Part shown: positions 7,685-16,338 of the stretch, piece by piece
Numbering within the stretch: the stretch's first letter is position 1
How the letters are laid out: each line of letters starts with the position of its first letter
Assembly: GCF_021646545.1 (NCBI RefSeq)
Contig: NZ_JAKIRP010000002.1
Location: 62,001-126,000 of the forward strand
DNA from: Chitinophaga filiformis
GTDB lineage: Bacteria; Bacteroidota; Bacteroidia; Chitinophagales; Chitinophagaceae
Length of the DNA: 64,000 nucleotides
Direction of reading: 5' to 3'
The notes under the pieces: model-generated
What the model was told of the DNA's origin: nothing
Databases searched by the model: none
What the model saw: only the letters and a program-made list of their open reading frames with translations
Program-made: the position numbers and the translations under genes

Positions 7685-10060
7685 ATGAAAAAGAACATAC
7701 TGGACCTTTCCGGCAACAAAGGCCTTCCTTTACCGCTGGACGCGGCCATTTCCTTTAATCCCTTCATCGACTATCTGCGCAGGCGGGTAGCAGGAGAGAA
7801 AACGGCCAAGGCTGGTATATATAAGAATGCACTGGCATTGTTTGAAAAGCATAATGTGCAGAATCTTGACCTTACGCTTGAGAACATTCATGAATACGAA
7901 GAGTTGCTGGAACAGATGTATGTCTGCCTGTCCCCGCCACTGGCAGATGAAAATGAGGTGGCCTGGGGACTTGGCTTCCCTTTCCAGCCGGTTATTTTTT
8001 ACGGTACTGCAATGTTGTTCGAGTTAATGCATGGAACAGTAGCGGATCAGGATAAGTATGTAGTGACCAAAACACCCGAACAGTACCATCAGAACAGATT
8101 ACAGCTGGTGTATTCTTTCATCTTACAGCGGCTGTACAATTTCCGTATTCCCGTACCGGTAGAGCAATACCATGCAGGTGTGAATACCGAAACAGGACTG
8201 TTGCAATATTTTGCCGTGCATATCAATACTGATTTCCTGCAGGTAGAGCCTGTCGGCGAACTGCCAACCCCCGACTTTACAGAGTTGTCTGTACGTCTGG
8301 CCGAAGAGGAAGGATATGGCGTCTTTGAAAAGATGATGCCCCTATCGATGTTCCGGTTCAGAGGCATAACGATGGTGACAATATCAGATGTTACTGCCGA
8401 GAAGGCTGTTGAGAATATAGAAAGTGTCAGACTAGCCAGAACGCCGGATAATGATGAGACCAGCTATCAGCATGTGATCCAGTCCCTGAAAACAATAGTA
8501 AGAAATAAGACGATAGAATTTGATCTGTTTCCATTGGTAACGGTGAACAATGAACCCGTATACGGATATCGGAAAGGTGGAACAGGTATCCTGTTCGATG
8601 TATGGGGCGAGCGCTTGTCGCCGGAGGTTTTCCGTAAACAGGCAAAAGGTTATTTCTCGAATCCGAACTCTTTTTTCTCTAAAGATATTTTTGGTCCGAA
8701 AGAAATAGAGATCCCTTTCCTGGATCATTTCCGGAAACTGAAGGTCAGGTCTCTTGCTTTGCTGCCGGTGTTTTACAACCGTCAGCCGGTAGGAGTAGTG
8801 GCCATGCATACATGGGAGAATAATACTTTTGATGAAACAGTCGTTTCATTGCTGGAGCCTGCATTGGCGGCGTTGGGAAGCCTGATGCAGGTTTATATTG
8901 ACGAATTTAATCTTGAGATAGAAAATATCATCAAAGAGAAATTTACCTCTATACAACCATCAGTACAGTGGAAATTTAATGAGGTGGCCTGGCACTATCT
9001 GCATGACAGAAAACGAGGCCTGCCCGAAAAGGCAGAAACGATCCATTTCAATGATGTATTTCCGCTATATGGCGCCGTGGATATCCGGAACTCCACTCTT
9101 GAAAGGAATAAAGCCATTATATCCGACCTGGATAGCCATCTGAGCCTGCTCATGAACACCTTAACTGCTTTGCAGCTGCAACATCAGTCTGTATTGCAGG
9201 AAGAGATGATCTATAAATGCAGTAAATGGAAAGAAGTACTGAAACAGGAACAGCTGAATGGCAGCGACGAGAATAAACTGGTGACCTTCTTCAAGGAAGA
9301 GACAACACCTTACCTGACGCATCTGTCAAAGCATAACGGTAATAATGAACTGCTGACAGGTTATATGCTGGCACTGGAAAAGTTCAATAGCAATGTATAT
9401 GGCAACAAACATGCGCTGGAACTGTCCATGCAGATGATCAATAATGTGGTCAATAACTATTTTGAATCAGAGAAAGACCAGCTGCAAAGATCCTACCCCT
9501 GCTACTTTGAAAAGTTCAGGACAGACGGAGTGGAATACGATATCTATATCGGACAGGCGTTTGCTCCCAATCATCCATTCAATCACTTCCACCTGAAGAA
9601 CCTGCGCTTATGGCAATTGTCTTCTATGGCAGCAGTGGCACAGCTGACTGCTGCTTTACTGCCGGAAATGCCTATTCCATTGCGTACCACACAGCTGATC
9701 TTCGTACACAATCATACGATCGATATCAGCTTCAGGGCCGATGAAAGAAAGTTTGATGTGGAGGGGGCCTATAATATCCGGTACCAGATGATTAAAAAGA
9801 GGATCGATAAGGTACATATTCATCATTCCGAAGAACGGTTGACGCAGCCGGATAAGATCGTGCTGATCTACTTCGACCGCAAGGACATTGAAGACTACCT
9901 TCCCTTTATTCATTACCTGCAGGAAAAAGGAACCCTGAACGACGATCTGGAAGAACTTGAACTGGAAGACCTCCAGGGATTGGCAGGATTGAGGGCACTC
10001 AGGGTAGGTGTCACCCCCGGTAATTTTGACGAGATGTCGAAAGTAAGGCTCACTAATTAG
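7685..10060 (+). CDS. Large cytoplasmic protein with GAF-like domain, function unknown
   Basis: 791 residues from ATG 7685. There is no signal peptide or membrane span. The central region, about residues 290-405, reads like a GAF sensor domain (HFRKLKVRSLALLPVFYNRQPVGVVAMHTWENNTFDETVVSLLEP). The C-terminal third contains FPLYGAVDIRNSTLERNKAII, similar in wording to the start of nucleotide-cyclase-like sensor modules, and a long helical part. The protein has an acidic end (LNDDLEELELEDLQ). I do not recognise the full architecture. An AraC regulator follows 40 bases downstream in the same direction, which may form a regulatory pair with it. The substrate or signal is unknown. Confidence 0.65.
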   Translation: MKKNILDLSGNKGLPLPLDAAISFNPFIDYLRRRVAGEKTAKAGIYKNALALFEKHNVQNLDLTLENIHEYEELLEQMYVCLSPPLADENEVAWGLGFPFQPVIFYGTAMLFELMHGTVADQDKYVVTKTPEQYHQNRLQLVYSFILQRLYNFRIPVPVEQYHAGVNTETGLLQYFAVHINTDFLQVEPVGELPTPDFTELSVRLAEEEGYGVFEKMMPLSMFRFRGITMVTISDVTAEKAVENIESVRLARTPDNDETSYQHVIQSLKTIVRNKTIEFDLFPLVTVNNEPVYGYRKGGTGILFDVWGERLSPEVFRKQAKGYFSNPNSFFSKDIFGPKEIEIPFLDHFRKLKVRSLALLPVFYNRQPVGVVAMHTWENNTFDETVVSLLEPALAALGSLMQVYIDEFNLEIENIIKEKFTSIQPSVQWKFNEVAWHYLHDRKRGLPEKAETIHFNDVFPLYGAVDIRNSTLERNKAIISDLDSHLSLLMNTLTALQLQHQSVLQEEMIYKCSKWKEVLKQEQLNGSDENKLVTFFKEETTPYLTHLSKHNGNNELLTGYMLALEKFNSNVYGNKHALELSMQMINNVVNNYFESEKDQLQRSYPCYFEKFRTDGVEYDIYIGQAFAPNHPFNHFHLKNLRLWQLSSMAAVAQLTAALLPEMPIPLRTTQLIFVHNHTIDISFRADERKFDVEGAYNIRYQMIKKRIDKVHIHHSEERLTQPDKIVLIYFDRKDIEDYLPFIHYLQEKGTLNDDLEELELEDLQGLAGLRALRVGVTPGNFDEMSKVRLTN

Positions 10061-10100
10061 CGAAATGTCGCCATAATTTTTGGGCTGGATATTTGTCTAA

Positions 10101-11027
10101 ATGACTGATTCTTATTCGTTTATGCAGATGGCATCCATCTTGCCTAATATAGCTGAATCAAACTCGTCAGTCATGAGCCACAACGAAGCAAAATTACCCG
10201 GACCCCGGATTGAAATCTATACCCTCGGATCGGCCGCCGCTAATATGCTTGATGGCCGGCAGGCCTTTAAACTGGAAAATGTCGAGATCCTGTGGTGCAA
10301 ACATGGCGCCGGTATAATAGAGGCTGATGGGAAGAGCAATGCGGTAAGCGGACAACAGATCTACTGTTTTCTTCCCGGCCAATTGAGGAAATTTCAACTC
10401 GATCATTCCGCCAGCGGCTATTATCTTTCTTTCCCGCCCGACTCTCTTTATCTGGCCCCTAATCTCAAGGAGATGATGTCCTCTTTTGAAGAATCTATCC
10501 TCAACATGCAGTTACTGAGTTTCCGGGCCGACGAGTCTATGCAGGAAGAACTGGAGGAAATGGTCAGGAAAATGAAACGCGAGTGTGAGAATAATCTGTG
10601 GATGCGTTCTGAAGTATTATCTGGCCTGCTCAATGTGTTCATGATCTATCTTTCCAGGGAACTGGGAATGGTAGGAAATACACTGGTAGTATCAAGAGAA
10701 GGAGAGATTGCGAGAAAGTTTATGACAATGCTGAAACAGCAATTCGTCACCAGGAAAAAAGTAGCCGACTACGCAGATGCTTTAAGCGTTACACCTAATT
10801 ACCTCAATTCCGCCGTAAAGAAAGTAACAGGCTTCACTGCCAGCTATCAGATCCACAAACTGATCATCCTGGAAGCAAAACGCCGCATGCTGTATTCTGA
10901 CTGTAGCCTGAAAGAGATCGCGTTTGACCTGGGGTTTGACAACCAGGCGCATTTCAGTAAATTTTTTAAATCCAAGACCGGCATGAACTTCACCCGGTTT
11001 AAACACAGCCTGGTAGAGACTGTGTAA
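10101..11027 (+). CDS. AraC-family transcriptional regulator
   Basis: 308 residues. The N-terminal about 200 residues are a poorly conserved sensor (VEILWCKHGAGIIEADGKSN, GQQIYCFLPGQLRKFQL), consistent with a cupin-type ligand domain. The C-terminal about 100 residues are a clear AraC double HTH: KVADYADALSVTPNYLNSAV, followed by SLKEIAFDLGFDNQAHFSKF. It follows the GAF-like gene by 40 bases and is convergent with the M17-N-like gene, with a bidirectional hairpin between. The target operon cannot be assigned; the GAF-like protein upstream is a likely signalling partner. Confidence 0.88.
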   Translation: MTDSYSFMQMASILPNIAESNSSVMSHNEAKLPGPRIEIYTLGSAAANMLDGRQAFKLENVEILWCKHGAGIIEADGKSNAVSGQQIYCFLPGQLRKFQLDHSASGYYLSFPPDSLYLAPNLKEMMSSFEESILNMQLLSFRADESMQEELEEMVRKMKRECENNLWMRSEVLSGLLNVFMIYLSRELGMVGNTLVVSREGEIARKFMTMLKQQFVTRKKVADYADALSVTPNYLNSAVKKVTGFTASYQIHKLIILEAKRRMLYSDCSLKEIAFDLGFDNQAHFSKFFKSKTGMNFTRFKHSLVETV

Positions 11028-11035
11028 GATCTGCT

Positions 11036-11065
11036 CCGGAAGAAGCTGTATGCCGTTTCTTCCGG
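11036..11065. terminator. Bidirectional terminator hairpin between convergent genes
   Basis: CCGGAAGAA (11036-11044) pairs perfectly with TTCTTCCGG (11057-11065) around a 12-base loop, with a further AGATCT on each side able to extend the stem. It lies between the stops of the convergent AraC gene (11027) and M17-N-like gene (11077), so it can end both transcripts. Confidence 0.65.
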
Positions 11066-11076
11066 AATAAGATCTC

Positions 11077-11784
11077 TTATTGCGCATATGCTGCCAGTGC
11101 TGTTTTAACGGCTGCTGATGACGGTGCATAGAAAGCAGGGCCGGACAATAACGTCAACTTTACCAGTGGCTTGAACCTCGCCATCTTTTTCCCTTTCAGA
11201 TGTAACTGTGTGTTGTACGCATCCAGCGCTCCTTTCACCACATTCTCCGCTACCTCGGCTGTAGGAGAATCAATACCTGCATCTTTAATATCGCTGGCAT
11301 GTGAGTAAGCGCTTACGCCCAGTCGTAATGCTTCTCTCATACCGATACTACCTACCGTATACATGATATCTGCATTGAACGTATTTCTGTTGCCAAGTCC
11401 TACGAGCAACAACTGCTTTGCAGGAATAGTGCCCGGAGGAGGCGTGATAAGCAATGTTTCAAATGCATGTCCTGTAAACTTGCCACTCTTGCGCAATTCA
11501 GTAATGATGCCGTGTAATGCTTCGTCGAGGTGTAACATACCATTCAATTGCGCCGGCAGGGCAGGAGGATTGGTGATATCGCCTTCTGTATATTCGAACA
11601 CACAGGCGATCTGCAGCGGAGTGACCTGTGCCGAAGGACTCTGAACCTTTACTTCTACCGCAATACCGGCGGCTTTACCCGCAATACCGGACGTCCCGAT
11701 AGCTGGCAGGTCCTGCGCCTGCATGGTTGCAGCAAATAGTAGAAAGAAGCATAATCCCGCCAGGTTTGTTTTTAATGTTTTCAT
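11077..11784 (-). CDS. Exported stand-alone M17 leucyl-aminopeptidase N-terminal-domain protein
   Basis: 235 residues from ATG 11784, which gives a clean signal peptide (MKTLKTNLAGLCFFLLFAATMQAQ). The mature part resembles the N-terminal macro-like domain of M17 peptidases: CVFEYTEGDITNPPALPAQLNGML, then KQLLLVGLGNRNTFNADIM, SIGMREALRLG and the ENVVKGALDAY region. The catalytic C-terminal M17 domain with its NTDAEGRL-type metal site is absent, and the downstream DNA is not coding for one on this strand. It is therefore probably a binding protein rather than a peptidase. It follows the alginate-export porin gene by 4 bases and likely shares its transcript with the OsmC gene. Confidence 0.75.
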   Translation of the reverse strand: MKTLKTNLAGLCFFLLFAATMQAQDLPAIGTSGIAGKAAGIAVEVKVQSPSAQVTPLQIACVFEYTEGDITNPPALPAQLNGMLHLDEALHGIITELRKSGKFTGHAFETLLITPPPGTIPAKQLLLVGLGNRNTFNADIMYTVGSIGMREALRLGVSAYSHASDIKDAGIDSPTAEVAENVVKGALDAYNTQLHLKGKKMARFKPLVKLTLLSGPAFYAPSSAAVKTALAAYAQ

Positions 11785-11788
11785 GTGA

Positions 11789-13171
11789 TCAGAACTTAAA
11801 TGATAACTGTGTATTGATAAAAAAGGAATTAACGGAAGAGGTGAGCTGCTGATCAATGAAGGCCCCTGTATCAAAGTATTGAGCGCCGCAACTCAGTTTG
11901 ATGAACTTACTGAACACATATTCTGCACTGAGCAGATAAGCGGTACCTATATACTTTTCGTCAGATCCTGCACCCGGTACATTAAAGGAACCACTGGGCC
12001 TGTAAATACCATCGCCCGTAGCATAACGCCAGTTGAGCACTACATCTGCCTGCGCAGAGAACCGCTCGCTGAAAGTCAGCGTACCATAAGGATGAAGGTC
12101 TATCAGGTTGGCAGGCCCTATGCGCGGATTGAACCCGAAATACCCTCCCTTCGGATACATGGGGTTGAAGGTGCCCAGGCGGCCATCCCCCGGCTTTTTA
12201 TCGCCGGAGATGTAATCATTGCGCAGGTTAATGGAGGGTTTATACAATGTATTTTCAAAGGAATAACCAATGTCAATAGCGGTAGTCCAGGCGCTGATAT
12301 GACCATCGCCGAAGGAGCCGAACTGATAGGCGGATTCGAGGTTGTAGATAAAACCGCCACCATATTTCCAATACCGGACAGCCACCGTATGCCGTGTTTC
12401 GTTCGCGGTGCCTTCTTCAAAGGTGGCGCCATCTTTATGATACCCCAGGTAATACATATCGAGGTTTCCCTGCCCGGGAATGATCACATAGGAATATGCT
12501 CCCCACAGATTGATTTCATGCGTTGGTTGATTATCGAAGACACCCGGATTTATTTCGTCATCCATCATGGCAAAGACATCTGCACCAAAGGAAGGTGCAT
12601 TGTACATGATCTTTCCTCCGGTAAAATATTTGCGTACGTTCGTGCCCTCCCGCACAGATATCAGTCTGCCGGTACCATAGTCCAGTTCCTGCCTGCCTGC
12701 TCTGACGGTAACAGACCGTTTCTCTTTTTCCCATGTTTTGAGCCGTACATCAACAAAGAGATTTTGCACGTTCAACTCGTCTTTATTCACCGGAGGGGGA
12801 TCCAGTTTACTGAGACTTTCCAACGCACTGCTCAGCTGTGCAAACACCCTGACTGATGGCCCGAGGTGGAGGTCTGCATGCAGATTGTAACGCTGTAATA
12901 AAACGTGATTGTTTCCTTCACCATTTTTCTGCCAGTCTTCATGACTCGTGGCAGCATATTCATAACGGGCTTCACCACCAAAGGAAATGTAATAATGGTC
13001 TTTATGGAAGAGCGGAAAGTATTTGATCTTACTATGCCAGTTCCGGGAACTGTCTTTATTGAGATAGGAATAATCTTCATTGTAACGCAGCAGTTTGAAC
13101 TGCTGTGCTGCCAGCGGTTGCAGCCGCAGGCAAAAAGAAACGATAAAAAGAAATATGATCTTATTATTCAT
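11789..13171 (-). CDS. Alginate-export-family outer-membrane porin
   Basis: 460 residues with a signal peptide (NNKIIFLFIVSFCLRLQPLAA) and a long run of amphipathic strands typical of a large barrel, ending in ...NTQLSFKF with a terminal Phe. The wording matches the alginate_exp/AlgE-like family: RAGRQELDYGTGRLISVREGTN, NLWGAYSYVIIP, TRHTVAVRYWKYGGG and GDKKPGDGRLGTFNPMYPKGGYFG. In Bacteroidota such porins accompany many small-molecule operons, so alginate as substrate is not implied. Its ATG overlaps the OsmC stop as ATGA, indicating translational coupling. Confidence 0.85.
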   Translation of the reverse strand: MNNKIIFLFIVSFCLRLQPLAAQQFKLLRYNEDYSYLNKDSSRNWHSKIKYFPLFHKDHYYISFGGEARYEYAATSHEDWQKNGEGNNHVLLQRYNLHADLHLGPSVRVFAQLSSALESLSKLDPPPVNKDELNVQNLFVDVRLKTWEKEKRSVTVRAGRQELDYGTGRLISVREGTNVRKYFTGGKIMYNAPSFGADVFAMMDDEINPGVFDNQPTHEINLWGAYSYVIIPGQGNLDMYYLGYHKDGATFEEGTANETRHTVAVRYWKYGGGFIYNLESAYQFGSFGDGHISAWTTAIDIGYSFENTLYKPSINLRNDYISGDKKPGDGRLGTFNPMYPKGGYFGFNPRIGPANLIDLHPYGTLTFSERFSAQADVVLNWRYATGDGIYRPSGSFNVPGAGSDEKYIGTAYLLSAEYVFSKFIKLSCGAQYFDTGAFIDQQLTSSVNSFFINTQLSFKF

Positions 13172-13578
13172 GTCAGTTCGTATTCTACCCGGACCCGTGC
13201 CTTCAGTACCATACTCAGAGGACTGTTAGCCTCCGCATCTTTGATACAGGATTCGAATAATGCTTTACTTATTTTAGGAACATCAGCTTTTACGATCAGA
13301 TGTGACTCTGTAATGGCGCCGTTAATAAGACTTACATAAGAAGTTGTTCTGATGATGTTGGGTACATACCCCGCCTCTCCTAATACAAAACTGAGTTTCA
13401 TAGTGTAACAGCTTGCATGCGCTGCTGCCAGCAGCTCTTCGGGATTAGTGCCGGGAGCGTCGCCAAAACGGCTGTCAAAAGAATACAATTGCTCATCCAG
13501 CGTATTACTTTCAGTTGTGAGTACGCCGTTCCCTTCCTTCCCGGGGCCAGACCATACAGCAGTAGCGTGATGTTTCAT
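13168..13578 (-). CDS. osmC: OsmC/Ohr-family peroxiredoxin-like protein
   Basis: 136 residues, normal OsmC length. Conserved TNPEELLAAAHASCYTMKLSFVLGEAG carries the peroxidatic Cys. Family enzymes reduce organic hydroperoxides with a pair of cysteines. At the second Cys position, in the usual CP(V/I)S motif, this protein reads ANSPLS, so the resolving Cys is Ser; another Cys lies 9 residues earlier (FESCIKDAEANS). First gene of a likely three-gene operon with the porin and M17-N protein, divergent from a sigma-54 activator, which may control it. Family call strong, peroxidase activity less certain. Confidence 0.85.
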   Translation of the reverse strand: MKHHATAVWSGPGKEGNGVLTTESNTLDEQLYSFDSRFGDAPGTNPEELLAAAHASCYTMKLSFVLGEAGYVPNIIRTTSYVSLINGAITESHLIVKADVPKISKALFESCIKDAEANSPLSMVLKARVRVEYELT

Positions 13579-13641
13579 AAAGCATGATAGATTTAATTGA
13601 TGTATGATGTCGGGTTGATTGTCTTAACAACGTTCTGTTAT

Positions 13642-13649
13642 CAAAGGTA
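13642..13649 (-). promoter_or_regulatory. -7 promoter box for the osmC operon
   Basis: On the minus strand TACCTTTG matches the Bacteroidota -7 consensus TAnnTTTG exactly and lies about 64 bases before the OsmC ATG. No good TTG is seen at the expected -33 spacing, so an activator may be needed. No sigma-54 -24/-12 (GG...GC) element was found in the 177-base divergent gap. Confidence 0.45.
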
Positions 13650-13755
13650 TCTGAAAGAAGCAGATTGCCAGATCAACAAATCATGACAAGTGTTGTACAT
13701 TTCCAATAAAGCAGAAATAAGTAATTTTGATCCGGAGCACTTCTAATTACAGGCC

Positions 13756-15363
13756 ATGGCGAAATCAACTCATAAAACAACTGCTCACACTTCGGATCAG
13801 CAGGAAGCGCTGGAAAAGAAGATACGGCAGCAGGAGATCTTACTCTCGCTGAGTGCAGAGATCATCCGTATAAAAAATAAACCGGGTCTGATGTCAATGA
13901 TCAGGGAGACACTTGGTCAGTTGTTTGCCTTCTCGCATGCCACTGTTACCCTGATCTGTGAGGATAGAAAACACTGGAAAACATTCCTGGTGGACAGTCA
14001 GTCCACCGCTCAGCACCACAGGCAATACAAAGACCTGATCACTCTTACCTATCCTATACAGGATGGAGTATATAACAAGGTGCTGGAAACGGAAGGTAGT
14101 GTCGTATTTGATCTGGATGAACTGGTGGCCGCCGGTAATGCGCCTTCACATATTGTTATTCAGCATGAAGCCGGCATTAAGGAAATAGCCGCCATCACAC
14201 TTATCTGCGATAATATACAACTGGGAGTGCTTTCATTTTATGCCAAAACACATGGGGCATTTACCAGGGATGCCAGAGACATTATGGAGCAGATCGTGGG
14301 GCAGGTATCACTGGCTGTAGCAAACATCCAGCAGATGGAAGAGATCAACCGGTATAAGCAGCAACTGGAGGAAGAAAACCATTATTTCAAAGAGGCTAGT
14401 GCTACCGGATACACTTACAGCGATATTATCGGGACAGGTGAAGCTATGCAGAAAATGTTCCATCTGTTGGGACAGGTGGCCTATGCTAACAGTACGGTGC
14501 TGATCCTGGGCGAAACAGGCACCGGCAAGGAGTTGGTAGCCCGTGCCATCCACAACTCTTCTCCCAGGAAAGATAAGTTAATGGTAAAGGTGAATTGTGC
14601 CGCTATGCCAGCCAGCCTGATAGAGAGTGAACTGTTCGGACATGAAAAAGGCAGTTTTACCGGTGCTACAGAACGCCGCATCGGAAAATTTGAGCTGGCC
14701 AGTAAAGGCACCTTGTTCCTCGATGAAATAGGAGAGATGCCGGTAGATCTGCAGGTAAAACTGCTAAGAGCTATCCAGGAGAAGGAGATTGAACGGATAG
14801 GGGGTAAAGGCCCGATTAAGGTAGATGTCCGCATTATTGCAGCTACGAACCGTAATCTGAAAAAAGAAGTAGCGGAAGGCCGTTTCCGGGAAGATCTGTT
14901 CTATCGGCTGAATGTATTTCCCATTACCCTTCCTCCACTCCGCGAACGGAAGGAAGACATTCCTGCACTGGCCAATCACTTCGTAGGAAAATATTCAAGG
15001 AACGCAGGCCGTAAGGAAATGAGCATTTCCAGCAAGGCGATGAAAGAGCTGATGAGTTATGACTGGCCGGGCAATGTCAGGGAACTGGAACATCTGCTCG
15101 AAAGAAGTGTGCTGCTCACAAACGGCAATGTTATCAGGGAAATAGATCTGCCTGTGATCTATAAGAATACTGTGAAGGAAGAAAAAGACTATACTAAAAC
15201 ACTGGCGGAAATGGAACGGGAATATATTGTCGAAGTATTGAAAAGATGTAATGGTAAAGTGTTTGGACCTGGTGGCGCTGCAGAAGTACTGGGGCTACGT
15301 GTATCTACTTTAAATTCCAGGATAAAGAAATTAGGTATCAAAAAGGAAACGCTGATATCCTGA
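13756..15363 (+). CDS. Sigma-54-dependent transcriptional activator with GAF sensor
   Basis: 535 residues. Residues about 25-190 form a GAF sensor ([19 protein letters not shown] ... [15 protein letters not shown]), followed by a short coiled coil ([12 protein letters not shown]). The AAA+ domain has Walker A GETGTGKE (252-259), the sigma-54 loop GSFTGA (299-304; usual form GAFTGA), Walker B LFLDEIGE (320-327) and the arginine-finger region [13 protein letters not shown] Fis-type HTH closes the protein ([20 protein letters not shown]). It remodels RpoN-polymerase at -24/-12 promoters. It is divergent from the osmC-porin operon, the natural candidate target. Confidence 0.92.
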   Translation: MAKSTHKTTAHTSDQQEALEKKIRQQEILLSLSAEIIRIKNKPGLMSMIRETLGQLFAFSHATVTLICEDRKHWKTFLVDSQSTAQHHRQYKDLITLTYPIQDGVYNKVLETEGSVVFDLDELVAAGNAPSHIVIQHEAGIKEIAAITLICDNIQLGVLSFYAKTHGAFTRDARDIMEQIVGQVSLAVANIQQMEEINRYKQQLEEENHYFKEASATGYTYSDIIGTGEAMQKMFHLLGQVAYANSTVLILGETGTGKELVARAIHNSSPRKDKLMVKVNCAAMPASLIESELFGHEKGSFTGATERRIGKFELASKGTLFLDEIGEMPVDLQVKLLRAIQEKEIERIGGKGPIKVDVRIIAATNRNLKKEVAEGRFREDLFYRLNVFPITLPPLRERKEDIPALANHFVGKYSRNAGRKEMSISSKAMKELMSYDWPGNVRELEHLLERSVLLTNGNVIREIDLPVIYKNTVKEEKDYTKTLAEMEREYIVEVLKRCNGKVFGPGGAAEVLGLRVSTLNSRIKKLGIKKETLIS

Positions 15364-15400
15364 TCAGCATTTACATACATAACTGCTAGTATATAAATGA

Positions 15401-15429
15401 GAATCCCGCAGCATGCAGCCGCGGGATTC
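15401..15429. terminator. Terminator hairpin between convergent sigma-54 activator and dps
   Basis: GAATCCCGC (15401-15409) pairs with GCGGGATTC (15421-15429) around an 11-base loop, followed on the plus strand by CTTTTAT. Located between converging genes, it mainly serves the plus-strand activator gene. Confidence 0.6.
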
Positions 15430-15453
15430 CTTTTATAGAGAGTAGGTTGGTAA

Positions 15454-15930
15454 TTATTTGCGGTAGTGCGCACGTAACATCCAGGCCATTTTCTCATGCG
15501 TTTCCATCAGTCCTGTGATAAAATCACTGGTGCCTGCATCTTTATAAGTATTTGCAAATGCATCAACGTTACCCCTCAGGAACTCGATAATACTTTCGTG
15601 ATCTCCCAGTAACTCTTTAATGAAGCCCAGGCTATCATTGGTCCTTTCGCTGTATTCGGTCAGGTGGGTCAGTTCCAGGAATCTTTTCAGTGTAGCCGGC
15701 GGGTAGTGACCGATAGCACGGATCCTTTCAGCTACGCTATCCATGATCTCATCCAGCTCTTCGTACTGTGACTCAAAGAACAGGTGCATGGAGTGAAAAT
15801 CGGGTCCTTCTACATTCCAGTGTGCGTTACGGGTCTTAGTATAAAGTAAGAACTCGTCAGCCAGTAATTTAGCCAGTTGGTCAGCCACATGCTGTCTGTT
15901 TGCTTCTGTAATACCAATATTCGTATTCAT
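15454..15930 (-). CDS. dps: Dps family DNA-binding ferritin-like protein
   Basis: 158 residues with the Dps four-helix pattern and the inter-subunit ferroxidase motif TRNAHWNVEGPDFHSMHLFF ESQYEELDEIMDSVAERIRAIG, which supplies His, Asp and Glu ligands. Dps dodecamers oxidise Fe(II) with hydrogen peroxide, store iron and coat DNA under stress. The N-terminus (NTNIGITEANRQHVADQLAKL) is short and only mildly basic, so strong DNA binding is not certain. It is a single-gene unit; the upstream side holds the repeat cluster at 16.0-16.3 kb, and a near-consensus TACCTTAG lies about 50 bases upstream. Confidence 0.93.
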   Translation of the reverse strand: MNTNIGITEANRQHVADQLAKLLADEFLLYTKTRNAHWNVEGPDFHSMHLFFESQYEELDEIMDSVAERIRAIGHYPPATLKRFLELTHLTEYSERTNDSLGFIKELLGDHESIIEFLRGNVDAFANTYKDAGTSDFITGLMETHEKMAWMLRAHYRK

Positions 15931-16007
15931 ATATCGCTTGTTTAATGCTGCTAAGGTAGAACATTCTTATTGCTTTAAATTCTTCCGGCAATAATTAACA
16001 CATCATT

Positions 16008-16151
16008 TACAGTAAAGTCTACAACAGCAAAAAGCTTCAGAGCCATAGTAAGGAAACGCTATAAACAGGATAGGGGACGGCGCGAGTAGCTACAGTAAAG
16101 CCTACAACAGCAAAAAGTTTCAGGGCCATAGTAAGGAAACGATATAAACAG
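16008..16151. repeat. Two tandem copies of a ~61-bp repeat, period 83 bp
   Basis: 16008-16068 and 16091-16151 are identical except for 4 bases in 61. Each starts TACAGTAAAG and ends ATAAACAG, and the spacers after each copy also resemble one another and end in AGTAGC. On the minus strand each copy contains the same small reading frame beginning MALKLFAVV. It sits between dps and the aminotransferase and abuts the inverted repeat at 16168-16324. Confidence 0.85.
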
Positions 16152-16167
16152 TCATAGGGAGAGCGAA

Positions 16168-16324
16168 AGTAGCACCCGGTTTCAGATGGGAATGTCGGGC
16201 CTTCGGCTCTCCGTCGATACGACAAGTGCTGCCCAATCGGTATGCAAACCCTATTCGCTTGACAACGCCAAATCGACATCCAGAGAGGCGCCGACCGACA
16301 TCCCATACTGAAACCGGAGCTACT
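16168..16324. repeat. Long imperfect inverted repeat (arms ~30 bp, whole unit ~157 bp)
   Basis: The left arm (16168-16199), AGTAGC, CCGGTTTCAG, ATGGGA and TGTCGG, is repeated in inverted order in the right arm (16295-16324) with only small gaps. The interior also pairs partly (GTCGAT with ATCGAC, CTCT with AGAG), so the whole can fold into one long hairpin. This resembles a REP/MITE-type element or a structured RNA. The reading frame running through it on the minus strand is not considered a gene. Confidence 0.75.
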
Positions 16325-16338
16325 TAGCGTTGAATAAT

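Noticed and set aside
11879..12856. A 325-codon plus-strand frame opposite the alginate-export gene
   Set aside because: It is antisense to a clear outer-membrane porin with signal peptide and normal family motifs; no known motif or signal in the antisense translation.
13579..13755. A sigma-54 -24/-12 promoter in the gap beside the sigma-54 activator
   Set aside because: TGGCA is present on the minus strand near 13665 but without a GC at the required 10-base spacing.
16037..16306. An 89-codon minus-strand frame
   Set aside because: It runs straight through the tandem repeat and the inverted repeat, so its apparent protein is a by-product of repeated DNA.
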